DNA of 64,000 nt from Nostoc sp. CENA543 (GTDB taxonomy: Bacteria; Cyanobacteriota; Cyanobacteriia; Cyanobacteriales; Nostocaceae). Positions 33,892 through 42,078 of this stretch are shown in pieces. The stretch is taken from positions 2,480,001-2,544,000 of the forward strand of contig NZ_CP023278.1 of the NCBI RefSeq assembly GCF_002896875.1. Direction: 5' to 3'. Position numbers and translations under genes: made by a program. The notes under the pieces were generated by a model, which was not told where the DNA came from, did not search any database, and saw only the letters and a list, made by a program, of their open reading frames with translations. Every line of letters begins with the position of its first letter. Within the stretch, counting starts at the first letter, position 1.

Positions 33892-34296
33892 ATGAATAGC
33901 AAACTATTAGGTTTAATTTCTGTTATCAGCATTGCTGCTACCGTTCCTGCTTACGCTGCTACTCCTACTCCTACAACCAAGACTAATTCTGTTTCCCATA
34001 TGGTACAAAATACCAAACCCGGTGCCACTATGCAGTCTCATAAAGTAGAGCCTAAAGCTAATGCTAAACATCCTGCAAATCAAGTAGCTAGCCGTCCTAA
34101 TATCCTCAGAATCGGCAGCAGAGGAGAAGCAGTTAAAACCGCCCAAAATCTCCTCAAGCGCAAAGGCTTTTACACTGCCAATGTCAATGGTATTTTTGAT
34201 AAAAATACCCGGTTAGCAGTGGTTAAATTCCAGAAGAAAGAAGGCTTGAGAGCCGATGGCGTGATTGGACACAAAACTTTAGCTGCTTTGCAATAA
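33892..34296 (+). CDS. Secreted peptidoglycan-binding domain protein
   Basis: The 134-residue precursor starts with a signal peptide (MNSKLLGLISVISIAATVPA, cleaved after AYA). A Thr/Pro/Lys-rich linker is followed by one PG_binding_1 domain (about 70-133: ILRIGSRGEAVKTAQNLLKR, then VNGIFDKNTRLAVVKFQKKE, then GVIGHKTLAAL). It should sit in the periplasm, bound to cell wall, possibly as a non-catalytic wall-binding factor. AAGGAAG lies upstream of the ATG, and a terminator follows at 34359. Confidence 0.9.
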   Translation: MNSKLLGLISVISIAATVPAYAATPTPTTKTNSVSHMVQNTKPGATMQSHKVEPKANAKHPANQVASRPNILRIGSRGEAVKTAQNLLKRKGFYTANVNGIFDKNTRLAVVKFQKKEGLRADGVIGHKTLAALQ

Positions 34297-34358
34297 CCCC
34301 AATTTCTTCTTACGAATATCATCATCCCTTTGAGTTTTGCGTATAGTATGATTGCGGT

Positions 34359-34392
34359 GGTTACTTGTTTTTCATTGAACAAGTAACCTTTT
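34359..34392 (+). terminator. Rho-independent terminator
   Basis: A perfect 11-bp stem, GGTTACTTGTT (34359-34369) and AACAAGTAACC (34378-34388), with an 8-nt loop, followed by TTTT, lies 63 bp after the peptidoglycan-binding protein gene. Confidence 0.8.
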
Positions 34393-34470
34393 GTAATCAC
34401 CTGGATAATTGTATTATTTTTGGTTGATTGATTATTGTCAAATAATTGTTAAATCTTGCTGTTGCCTTCA

Positions 34471-34504
34471 GGTGTGTTAATGTTTAGTTTACACACCTTT
34501 TATT
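34471..34504. terminator. Second stem-loop, terminator-like
   Basis: AGGTGTGT (34471-34478) pairs with ACACACCT (34492-34499) around a 13-nt loop, followed by TTTTATT. It could terminate the plus-strand transcript as a backup, or the minus-strand gene that ends at 34529. Confidence 0.5.
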
Positions 34505-34528
34505 ACTTTATAATGTGTTCATACAAAG

Positions 34529-35365
34529 TTACCTTTTAATTTTGGCTGCTGCTTTAGGGTAATTCCCTAACCATTCAGATTGAGGGTTAATCTCAAATAA
34601 AGTTGTTTCTATCATCGAGAGCAGCAGATTTCTACGGCGCATAGTTTGCCGACGAAACTTTGCTGCGTCCTGTTCTATCTTTTCTAAAAACGCTACAGAA
34701 ACATCTCTACATGAATAGATATTTAAATCATGGCAGATTTGCTCTCTAAATTTTAAATGTTCTTGAAATAATACAGGCAATTTTAGATGAGGATGATATC
34801 GTCTAATATGTTGGGGATGTCGCCAAATGTAAGATATACCGTCCAAATTGTTAATTTCTCTATTAATTTCAGCTAATATCCAATCCCGCTCTAAAACACT
34901 AAATAGAGAAAAGTGTCGTGTAATCACACTACCCGTTACCTGAAAAATTTGCCCGATTTCCGCAAAGCAATACTTTTGTGGATGTGCAAAACACCTTGAA
35001 AATCCCAAAGCTAACGGGACATCATGGTCAATCAAATGGACAAAACCCAAGGATTCTAGAATAGCAGTTTCCTCGGTCAAAGAAGCTACATCTAACCAGG
35101 GGTAATCCTTTGGTGATACTTTGTTAAACTGCACATGATCTACTAGTGGTCGGAGTAATTGTGATTTGAGATGGGATAAGAACCACAACAACGGAGATAT
35201 GGCGACAGCAACAAGTATCACCAAACCCACAAAATCTGGCAAATCAAATAAATTACGCCATTTCCAGCCATTAATTGCTAAAACACACAAACATAAAACT
35301 AAACCCGAAAGCAGATTGAAAACTACCGAATTCCAGAAATTCTTGATGCCTGCACTCAGTTGCAT
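34529..35365 (-). CDS. Uncharacterised protein with two N-terminal membrane helices
   Basis: ATG at 35365 gives 278 residues. Two adjacent hydrophobic helices lie at about 14-33 (VVFNLLSGLVLCLCVLAI) and 43-63 (FVGLVILVAVAISPLLWFL), then a soluble domain rich in His and aromatic residues: HLIDHDVPLALGFSRCFAHP, YIWRHPQHIRRYHPHLKLPV and a basic coiled end (KFRRQTMRRRNLLLSMIETT). An upstream in-frame start exists at 35431 but would add a Cys-rich extension. I do not recognise the family. Confidence 0.7.
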   Translation of the reverse strand: MQLSAGIKNFWNSVVFNLLSGLVLCLCVLAINGWKWRNLFDLPDFVGLVILVAVAISPLLWFLSHLKSQLLRPLVDHVQFNKVSPKDYPWLDVASLTEETAILESLGFVHLIDHDVPLALGFSRCFAHPQKYCFAEIGQIFQVTGSVITRHFSLFSVLERDWILAEINREINNLDGISYIWRHPQHIRRYHPHLKLPVLFQEHLKFREQICHDLNIYSCRDVSVAFLEKIEQDAAKFRRQTMRRRNLLLSMIETTLFEINPQSEWLGNYPKAAAKIKR

Positions 35366-35469
35366 TGCTGTCTCTGTTGGTATACTGTGTACCCAGTTAG
35401 AATACCCAGGACAGCAGCTACAATTTTTCAATGCAACATTTTAGCCTTGCCACGCCAATATGATGCGTT

Positions 35470-35662
35470 ATACCAATTCTCCAAAATTAAGCAACAGATG
35501 CAAAGCTTGAAACCCAGGTGGTATCTGACTTTCTTAATTGCGTAAAGCCTGCGGCATAGCTGCGCTTAGAGCGTAGCGGGACGTTAGTCCATTGCGTTAG
35601 CGGAGCGGGGCGTTAGCCCATTGCGAATTGCGAATTGCGAATTGCGAATTGCGAATTGGTAT
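35470..35662. mobile_element. Composite repeat bounded by ATACCAATT ends
   Basis: The region starts ATACCAATT and ends AATTGGTAT. It contains the 63-bp repeat 35534-35596 (inverse, one mismatch, of 7036-7098), a second gttagcggagcgggg unit, and five attgcga heptamers. It looks like a small non-autonomous element that has collected secondary repeats. It has no coding capacity. Confidence 0.65.
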
Positions 35663-35668
35663 GAATAT

Positions 35669-36418
35669 TTACTTTATAAATAGGCTTTGGGAAAAACTTG
35701 TGAGCATTTGAATTAATTCCTCGGATAAGTCAATAGCAGATGCTTGCTTTTGAAATAAAATACCTGCCAAGCCATAATATTCACCAGAGTAGAACGCCAT
35801 ATTATTGCTTCGCAATTCTTCTATGTGTCGTTTCACCTTTGGTTCTGAGCTATAGTAACCGAACTTTAAAGGTAAAATAACGAAATCACTAATACTATAT
35901 CCTTGTGCTAATGCTTGTTCAATCGTACCTATAGGATTAGAAAAGCTAGAAACTAAAACTACTACATTTTCATAGTCTAAAGCTAAAAGTTTATTAGTAA
36001 TTTCTGCCCCATCTTTTCCACCTGAGAGTAATGGCATATAAATATCATTATCTGGTGCTGGTAAATATGGGGGATTAGCTATCAGATAGTTTGCTTGGGG
36101 TTGATCAGACTCAAATAAACATGAATTATTGATTATATATTGCTCATGCAGATTATATTCATTGACTGCTGATATGGCAGCTTGCCAGGCAGTAGGATTT
36201 AACTCAAATCCATGTATAACACCCTCAAATTTATTCTTCAATAATAAATTAATTACAGGACTGCCATCCCCTGAGCCAAATTCCACAACGGAATCCGAAT
36301 CATCACAATTACTAAAAACAAACTTTTCTATACAGTTTGAGTAAAAATTAGATTCTTCAGGACAGAAAAATATTTGTTTGAAGTTCTTAGTGACAATTTT
36401 AGTTTGGGTAATACTCAT
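35669..36418 (-). CDS. Methyltransferase with NPPY motif (N-methyltransferase-like)
   Basis: The 249-residue protein has a Rossmann SAM-binding site VVEFGSGDGSPVINLLL (about 44-60), the acidic FELNPTAW, and the catalytic-type LIANPPYLPAPD at about 106-117. NPPY is used by enzymes that methylate amide or amine nitrogens in proteins or nucleic acids (PrmC/HemK and RNA N2-guanine types). Whether protein or RNA is the substrate is not clear. It starts at ATG 36418 and stands alone on the minus strand. Confidence 0.8.
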   Translation of the reverse strand: MSITQTKIVTKNFKQIFFCPEESNFYSNCIEKFVFSNCDDSDSVVEFGSGDGSPVINLLLKNKFEGVIHGFELNPTAWQAAISAVNEYNLHEQYIINNSCLFESDQPQANYLIANPPYLPAPDNDIYMPLLSGGKDGAEITNKLLALDYENVVVLVSSFSNPIGTIEQALAQGYSISDFVILPLKFGYYSSEPKVKRHIEELRSNNMAFYSGEYYGLAGILFQKQASAIDLSEELIQMLTSFSQSLFIK

Positions 36419-36571
36419 TTTTAGTTACTGTGATGAATTGTCTGATTTTGGTTTTCAACGCTCTTGCTTAATTTTTACAAGACATTTTTTAGGAAAAATT
36501 AAGCAATATTCTTGAGTTTAGTGAGTGTTTTGTCACTAAAAGATAGTCCTATTATTGCCAGTAAAAATTAG

Positions 36572-37681
36572 TTAATATTTAATTTTTTCTGCTTGGCGGA
36601 TGGAATTTACAACAGCTTTAGCCGCGCGATCGCTCATTAATTTCTCTTGGTCATATCCTAGTAATAATTCCCAAGCATCATCGGGATATAATTCTGCTAA
36701 AGGTAAGGCTACATCCTCTAGCATCCAGCGTCCGTGGCGTTCATCTTCTTTGATATGTAGTTCCCAATAACCCATCGCTGCATCTGATAATCCTAATCTT
36801 TGTGCAGCTACAAGATAATTTTTATAAGCCGCAGGGCCAGCTACTTCAAAATACGTCAATCCTCCACTATAACGGAGGTAATAACGTCGCCGTTCGGTGA
36901 GTAAAAAATTATGATTTGCACAAGCTAAAACTTCCCAAGGTACTAAGTCGAAATATCCCTCTGGTTCAGTATTCATTCCGAACTCATCGAGCATTTTGGC
37001 GAAAAAAGTTGAATGTTTGCGTGATAAACGGCCGTTACCGTATTCTTCCAGCAGTACCCGTACTAAGGTACATTGCACCTCATTCGCCGCACCGCCTAAA
37101 ATTCGAGAAAGACGGCTACCTTCAACTAAGCCATCAAAAGAAGCAATTGCTAACAAATGACAGTAGCCAGTTTTAGACATTTCTTCCCGGATATATCGAC
37201 TAGCTGGTGATAACAGTGGTTCTAAATCAGCATTAGCACGCTCAATTAATGCTTGTTTAACATTTAAATTCTTTAATTCCGTAACATCAATTTGAGCCAG
37301 TTCCCACTTTTGCCAACTTGCTTCAATATGATTACGACATGAGGATAAATAAAGCGATCGCTCGTTAGTATACCGCCGTAAATCATCATACCAAAACAGA
37401 TTTAGGCGATTAATCCAGTAGAGTATCCGTTGCAAAAAACAATGTGCTGAATTGTCTTGACTATCATGCTCATAAGCCGTATCAATAGCCATTGCCACTG
37501 CTTTTTCAAAATCTCTGATAATGGCAAATTTTTTATCTAAGTTATTATCTAAATCCTCAGTCGCCAAAAGTTCTAAAAATTGCTGTTCCGCACGCTCGTA
37601 TTGAGTAACGCTTTTTTCCTTGACTTGCGTATCTTGTCTGGAAAACTCAGCGATTGGGAACATAACTAAATTGCTCTGCAT
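36572..37681 (-). CDS. Iron-containing redox enzyme family protein (heme-oxygenase-like diiron fold)
   Basis: The 369-residue protein is all-helical and His/Glu/Asp rich: LGGAANEVQCTLVRVLLEEYGNGRLSRKH, FMAKMLDEFGM-like, WEVLACANHNFLLTERRRYYLRYSGGLTYFEVAGP and YWELHIKEDERHGRWMLEDVALPL (ExH...DERHG). This layout matches the heme-oxygenase-like diiron oxidase superfamily, with metal ligands in the YWELHIKEDERHG helix and the EEYGNG...H helix. Substrate unknown. ATG at 37681 is used; GTG at 37723 and ATG at 37663 are alternatives. Confidence 0.75.
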   Translation of the reverse strand: MQSNLVMFPIAEFSRQDTQVKEKSVTQYERAEQQFLELLATEDLDNNLDKKFAIIRDFEKAVAMAIDTAYEHDSQDNSAHCFLQRILYWINRLNLFWYDDLRRYTNERSLYLSSCRNHIEASWQKWELAQIDVTELKNLNVKQALIERANADLEPLLSPASRYIREEMSKTGYCHLLAIASFDGLVEGSRLSRILGGAANEVQCTLVRVLLEEYGNGRLSRKHSTFFAKMLDEFGMNTEPEGYFDLVPWEVLACANHNFLLTERRRYYLRYSGGLTYFEVAGPAAYKNYLVAAQRLGLSDAAMGYWELHIKEDERHGRWMLEDVALPLAELYPDDAWELLLGYDQEKLMSDRAAKAVVNSIRQAEKIKY

Positions 37682-37877
37682 GGAATCTTTAGTGATTTTG
37701 CCAAGGTGTAAAATTAATTTCACCCTTAATATTTAAGATTCCATACGAGTAACACTATCTACCTCTTTCTTCAGTTATAAAGTCAAGATTAAGTTTAGAG
37801 GCGCAGAAATTAGTTCCTCTCAAACACGCTTACTCTTAAATTTAAAATTTTGCATCCTCCTTGGGAAAAACAAGGGT

Positions 37878-37973
37878 AGATTCGGATAAGCATTTATATT
37901 TGGTAATGCAGAGGAAAAAAGTTCTCCTTTCATCCTCTGCTTACCTCTACAGATAAATTGCTTATCCGAATCT
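37878..37973. repeat. Nested palindromic element
   Basis: Outer arms of 15 bp, AGATTCGGATAAGCA (37878-37892) and its exact complement at 37959-37973, enclose a second stem GCAGAGGA (37908-37915) with TCCTCTGC (37933-37940) and short GGTAA/TTACC extensions. The 96-bp element would fold almost fully. It lies between the iron-enzyme gene and the DUF1400 gene, where it could terminate the latter's transcript. Confidence 0.7.
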
Positions 37974-37992
37974 TAAATTGTACGCTTAACTT

Positions 37993-38556
37993 TTAACCTG
38001 CGAATCCGAAGATTTTTGCCAAGTTATTGAGTTTTTCATAGACAGGGATAATCCTTTCTCCTTCTAGTTCGACGGTAGCATCTGGATAATTACGAATAGC
38101 TCCTAGTAGTGTAACTTCGCCTTCTTGCTTAATTGATGCAGTCACAGCAGTTCGGAGTGCATTTTGGTCTAGTGGTTTTGCGGGAGGATGAACTACTTCC
38201 CCAATTTGAGAAACTAAAATCGGGCCTGTCCAACTCGAAAGCAAGCTATTTAACAAAGCAGGATCAGCTTTGATGCCGTCTTGAAGTGCTTTACGAGCTA
38301 CGGCTGGGTCTTGTTGAGATGCTTGGAAATAAGCCGACAAAGTGGGTGTAGTTTCACCAGTAAGTGCAAATCGATTTAATTCCTGAACAGAAATCGGACT
38401 TTGAAAATTGCCATATTTTAAAATAACCTGTTCAGCCGCATAAGCATGAGTATTTGAAAAGAGAACCCCCATGCTCACCCCTAAAGCTGCGGTTTTAGAA
38501 AATAATTTCTTAAGTGGATATTTGTGAAATTGCCGAAAAATGGAGAGAATCTGCAT
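37993..38556 (-). CDS. Secreted DUF1400-domain protein
   Basis: ATG at 38556 gives 187 residues. A signal peptide (KKLFSKTAALGVSMGVLFSN, cleaved after THAYA) precedes a helical domain: VILKYGNFQSPISVQELNRF, LTGETTPTLSAYF, then WTGPILVSQIGEVVHPP and AIRNYPDATVELEGERIIPVYEKLN. DUF1400 is found in cyanobacteria as a stand-alone domain or fused to an alpha/beta hydrolase; here it stands alone, so an enzymatic role is not supported. GTG at 38589 is an alternative start. Confidence 0.85.
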   Translation of the reverse strand: MQILSIFRQFHKYPLKKLFSKTAALGVSMGVLFSNTHAYAAEQVILKYGNFQSPISVQELNRFALTGETTPTLSAYFQASQQDPAVARKALQDGIKADPALLNSLLSSWTGPILVSQIGEVVHPPAKPLDQNALRTAVTASIKQEGEVTLLGAIRNYPDATVELEGERIIPVYEKLNNLAKIFGFAG

Positions 38557-38846
38557 TTGGTTAACATTCCTAGTAGATAAAGCGGACACAAGTTTAAATC
38601 AAACAAGTTTGATTAATGGCAACACATCTACTAGCTTATCTAAATGAATTCAAATTTCTCATGATTTACAGTAATTTTGTACTTGGAATTTTAAATTTCA
38701 AGTCTCGATTTATAGACTATTCCCAAAGATATAAAAAATAGTGAAGATCTCAATTTGTCTAGCAGCAAGATTAAAAAAATTAATTGTGAAAGGTTAAATC
38801 AGCAAAAATCCCAGATGATTGATCAAATAACAATATTTGGTATTTT

Positions 38847-39965
38847 TTAATGCACTGATTGATAAAGAGATAAAGCATTTTCACGTAAAATTGCTATAGC
38901 GATCGCCTCAGCTTCAGCAATGGTAATATCAGAGTCGATGACTGCTTGCTCTAGCACTTCTTTTAACAGTTGGCGACCCCATTTTGCACCCAAATAATAC
39001 AATTCTGGAATTGAATGAGCATCAGAAGCATACATTAGTTTGGTAGTAGGAGTTAATTCCAATAATTGTCTGATAGCTTCCCGCATTCCAGATATACTTA
39101 AAAAAGGGATTGCCAAGCCAAAATCCACATAGACTTGCGGATATACCGAAGCCAAATAACCAGCCTCCTGCATATAAGGATAGGAAGCGTGTAGTAAGAC
39201 TATTGGTGCATGGCGATATTGTGGCGACTCTAATAAATGACGCAGATATAAGGGATTAGCGAACCGTAAATCTAAATCGGGATCACCGTAGCCAGTGTGT
39301 AACTGTACAGGAAGACGGTATTTTGCTGCTACTAATAAAGCCTGTTGCAACAAAAAATCAATCAGGGGTTTATCTGTGAGTCGCAGAGGTTGAGTCGAGA
39401 ATTGTTTAAGTTGTTCAAAATGAGTCGCCGCTACTTCTGGTGTCACAGGTTGGATATGCAACCCACTCCGGTAACAAGCAATGCTTTTAAAAGCCACTAC
39501 CCCAGATGGTGGCGGATCAATTTCACTGTTAAATCTGTCTAGGAAAGTGGCAAAATCTGGTGATTGGGAAATTAGCTGTTCTGCTAACTGTTCTAATCTC
39601 AAAATTCGTCGCACAGAAATAAATCTTTCATGCCATGACAGAGGTAGGATAGTTTCTGGCTGTAAACCATCATCCAAATAAATCGCCTCTAAATTAGCAG
39701 CCTGAAAATAAATCTGTGTGAGTGCTTCTAACCCTAAACTTTCCCGCCTGGCTAAAATGGTGGTTTCTTCTGCTTCACAGTTCAACAACGCCGCAATATC
39801 CCGCAAACTACGCCGATAAAACAACGTATGGTGAGCATGGTGGTGAATAATTTCTGGATAATAACTTTCAGTGAAAGCTGCTGCATAAGGATACTGAGCA
39901 GCTACCTCTGGTTGTAATATGTTGTGAGCGTGTTGGTCAATTAAGGGAATAGTAGCTAAATCCAT
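38847..39965 (-). CDS. Amidohydrolase family protein (FluG N-terminal-domain-like)
   Basis: The 372-residue TIM-barrel protein starts IPLIDQHAHNILQPEVAAQY, with the first metal-binding HxH. Further ligands appear in LPVQLHTGYGDPDLDLRFANP, PIVLLHASYPYMQEAGYLAS and MYASDAHSIPELYYLGAKWG (Asp-x-His). It starts 17 bp after the glutamine-synthetase-like gene, so the two are one operon. In the fungal protein FluG, an amidohydrolase domain and a glutamine-synthetase-like domain are fused in the same order of function, so the pair may act together on an amide substrate. The substrate is unknown. Confidence 0.85.
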   Translation of the reverse strand: MDLATIPLIDQHAHNILQPEVAAQYPYAAAFTESYYPEIIHHHAHHTLFYRRSLRDIAALLNCEAEETTILARRESLGLEALTQIYFQAANLEAIYLDDGLQPETILPLSWHERFISVRRILRLEQLAEQLISQSPDFATFLDRFNSEIDPPPSGVVAFKSIACYRSGLHIQPVTPEVAATHFEQLKQFSTQPLRLTDKPLIDFLLQQALLVAAKYRLPVQLHTGYGDPDLDLRFANPLYLRHLLESPQYRHAPIVLLHASYPYMQEAGYLASVYPQVYVDFGLAIPFLSISGMREAIRQLLELTPTTKLMYASDAHSIPELYYLGAKWGRQLLKEVLEQAVIDSDITIAEAEAIAIAILRENALSLYQSVH

Positions 39966-39982
39966 TGGCAATGGCGAGATTT

Positions 39983-41332
39983 TTAGTATTTATCTAATAA
40001 TTTGTCTACTTCTGTCTGTAATTCCCAATCTTTCATAGCTTGCCACTCTGCTTGACGCACGGCTAAAAAAGCTTTGGCTAACTGTGGATTTAACGCTGTT
40101 AATAGGATATCGTCTTGTTGGAGATGAGCGATCGCTTGTCCTAAATTCTCTGGTAATTGGTCGATACCATGAGCCTGACGTTCTTCTATTGATAAATATC
40201 CAGGGTCTTGATTTACAGGATTTGGTGGTGTCAAACCACGCTGCACACCATCTAGTCCGGCAGCAATCATTGCACCCAAGGCTAAATAAGGATTAGCGGC
40301 AGCATCCACAGTTTTTAATTCTAAGTGAGTGGGACAACCCAAACCAGGGTCACTAGGAACTCTCACAGATGCTTCTCGATTATCTAATCCCCAACAGCGA
40401 AAAGCACCACTCCAACTATGAGGACGAAGGCGACGATAGGAATTTACACTGGGAGTAGTTAAAGCCATCAGTGCTGGTAAGTGGTGCAGAATGCCAGCCA
40501 TAAATTGTAATGCGGTGGGAGATAGACCACAAATACCTTTTGGGTCTGGTAAGAGATTTTTGCCATGATGCCACAAACTAAAATGAATGTGACAACCACT
40601 ACCAGCCGCATCAGGGAAAATCTTGGGTAAAAAAGAAGCGGTGAGGTTGTGGCGTTTGGCGATCGCTTTGACAGTTTCTCGAAAAGCAATTTGCCAGTCA
40701 GCCGCTTGTAAAGCATCGGTGTAGCGCATAGAGATTTCCTGCTGACCAGGGCCAGACTCAGGATAATATTGCTCTACAGGTATGCCCTGAAAGATAAGTG
40801 CATCAGCGATCGCATTAATGACTTCACAGTTAAGATCCATTGCCTGAGTCGAGGCAAAAACGGTGCGATCGCCTGGAATAATCCCTTCAGGTGTGGGTCG
40901 CAGCAAGTAAAATTCATTTTCAAAGGCTGCTTGTACTTCCAAACCTTGAGATTTAGCGGCGGTAATCATCCGCTTTAAGAAGTCACGCGGACATAACGCC
41001 CAAGCCACATCATTGCGTATCATATTGCCCATAACACGAGCATGACCAGGGGCATAAGGCAAAGGCTTTAAGCTAGACCAATCGGCCACTAAGCGAATTT
41101 CACCGACGGGGCCTAAATCCGTTTCTGGGACGACGGCATCATACATTACAGGCACTCCCTGCTGACCGACGGAAATACCCACCCCATGCTCAAAATAGTG
41201 AGAAAGCATTTCTATGTGTACAGCTTTGCCTCGAATCACATTGGCATTATCACACCACAGAAACCGCACGAACTTTACACCTGTTTCTTGCAAAAATTTC
41301 CGTATTTTTTTGGGATGATTTTTTTCAACCAT
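39983..41332 (-). CDS. Glutamine-synthetase family protein (GlnA-like, FluG C-terminal-domain-like)
   Basis: The 449-residue protein has the GS ligase core: FVRFLWCDNANVIRGKAV (N-terminal grasp), FENEFYLLRPTPEGIIPGD (metal-binding Glu), YYPESGPGQQEI, GSGCHIHFSLWHHGKNLLPD (His loop), SYRRLRPHSWSGAFRCWGLDNREASVRVP and ELKTVDAAANPYLALGAMIAAGL. It is not the main GlnA: the length is shorter and the loops differ from both GSI and GSIII. It may ligate glutamate to an amine. Start: ATG 41332; an upstream TTG at 41371 is less likely. Operon with amidohydrolase; GNAT lies just upstream. Confidence 0.85.
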   Translation of the reverse strand: MVEKNHPKKIRKFLQETGVKFVRFLWCDNANVIRGKAVHIEMLSHYFEHGVGISVGQQGVPVMYDAVVPETDLGPVGEIRLVADWSSLKPLPYAPGHARVMGNMIRNDVAWALCPRDFLKRMITAAKSQGLEVQAAFENEFYLLRPTPEGIIPGDRTVFASTQAMDLNCEVINAIADALIFQGIPVEQYYPESGPGQQEISMRYTDALQAADWQIAFRETVKAIAKRHNLTASFLPKIFPDAAGSGCHIHFSLWHHGKNLLPDPKGICGLSPTALQFMAGILHHLPALMALTTPSVNSYRRLRPHSWSGAFRCWGLDNREASVRVPSDPGLGCPTHLELKTVDAAANPYLALGAMIAAGLDGVQRGLTPPNPVNQDPGYLSIEERQAHGIDQLPENLGQAIAHLQQDDILLTALNPQLAKAFLAVRQAEWQAMKDWELQTEVDKLLDKY

Positions 41333-41407
41333 TGCTTTATAAAACCCTCTTTCTCCCTGCCCTGATGGCAATTAATCGTAAGATACTGAGTTAATTCCTC
41401 AGAGAAT

Positions 41408-41839
41408 TTAATTTTCAATCTGTTTTTGCAAAAAATATCTCTCATGTCCTGGCGGGTAGTCTGGTAGGACACCAAATATTTGATAGCCCAAACTTTGATA
41501 AAAACCCAAGGCTTGAAAGCTAAATGTATCTAGGTAAGCGTGACTACAACCCCGTTTTTTAGCGGCTTGTTCAGCTTTCAGTAAAAGTTGCTTGCCATAA
41601 CCTTGACCTCGTAAAGACTCAGCTACCCACAGGTGGGAGACAAACAACCATCCCCAATGTGTTTTCCCAACTAAACCACCCACAATTTCACCTTGAGCAT
41701 CCCGAATGAAAACGCCTAGAGGATAAGCAATATCATCATCCTGGTAACTACCTTTGTTATATTGCAGGATTTTGCTGATTACTGTCCGAATATCTTCGGG
41801 ATCAGGGTTATCTTCTACATATACTGTTACATTTGTCAT
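41408..41839 (-). CDS. GNAT family N-acetyltransferase
   Basis: The 143-residue protein has the GNAT acetyl-CoA motif (LWVAESLRGQGYGKQLLLKA, R/Q-x-x-G-x-G/A) and the strand-helix-strand end AYLDTFSFQALGFYQSLGYQ. It lies about 75 bp upstream of the glutamine-synthetase-like gene and is probably in the same transcript. Substrate unknown. It is divergent from agrE. Confidence 0.88.
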   Translation of the reverse strand: MTNVTVYVEDNPDPEDIRTVISKILQYNKGSYQDDDIAYPLGVFIRDAQGEIVGGLVGKTHWGWLFVSHLWVAESLRGQGYGKQLLLKAEQAAKKRGCSHAYLDTFSFQALGFYQSLGYQIFGVLPDYPPGHERYFLQKQIEN

Positions 41840-42006
41840 TTGTGACTTAAATAAAATCCAACAAAATTTATCAGAGATTCCAGCCGCAGAGTATACTACT
41901 AAGTCCTTATCCTTAATAGGTTTGTTAGCATTACTTTGGCTTTTGTGGTTATAAAATCACAGTCAAACCTGTGTCAGTCTGACAACTATCTCAGGATAGT
42001 AAAGTA

Positions 42007-42020
42007 GTGACATATGATAC
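42007..42020 (+). promoter_or_regulatory. Candidate NtcA-like site upstream of agrE
   Basis: GTGACATATGATAC matches the nitrogen-regulator pattern GTA-N8-TAC with one change (GTG-N8-TAC). It lies 59 bp before the agrE ATG. The sequence TTGACA follows at once, but a good -10 box at the expected spacing is not evident, so this is weak. Confidence 0.25.
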
Positions 42021-42078
42021 TTGACATCGAAAAGCTCATGTTTGTCATCATCAGCCTGTAGCAATTGGTGGTATTTTT

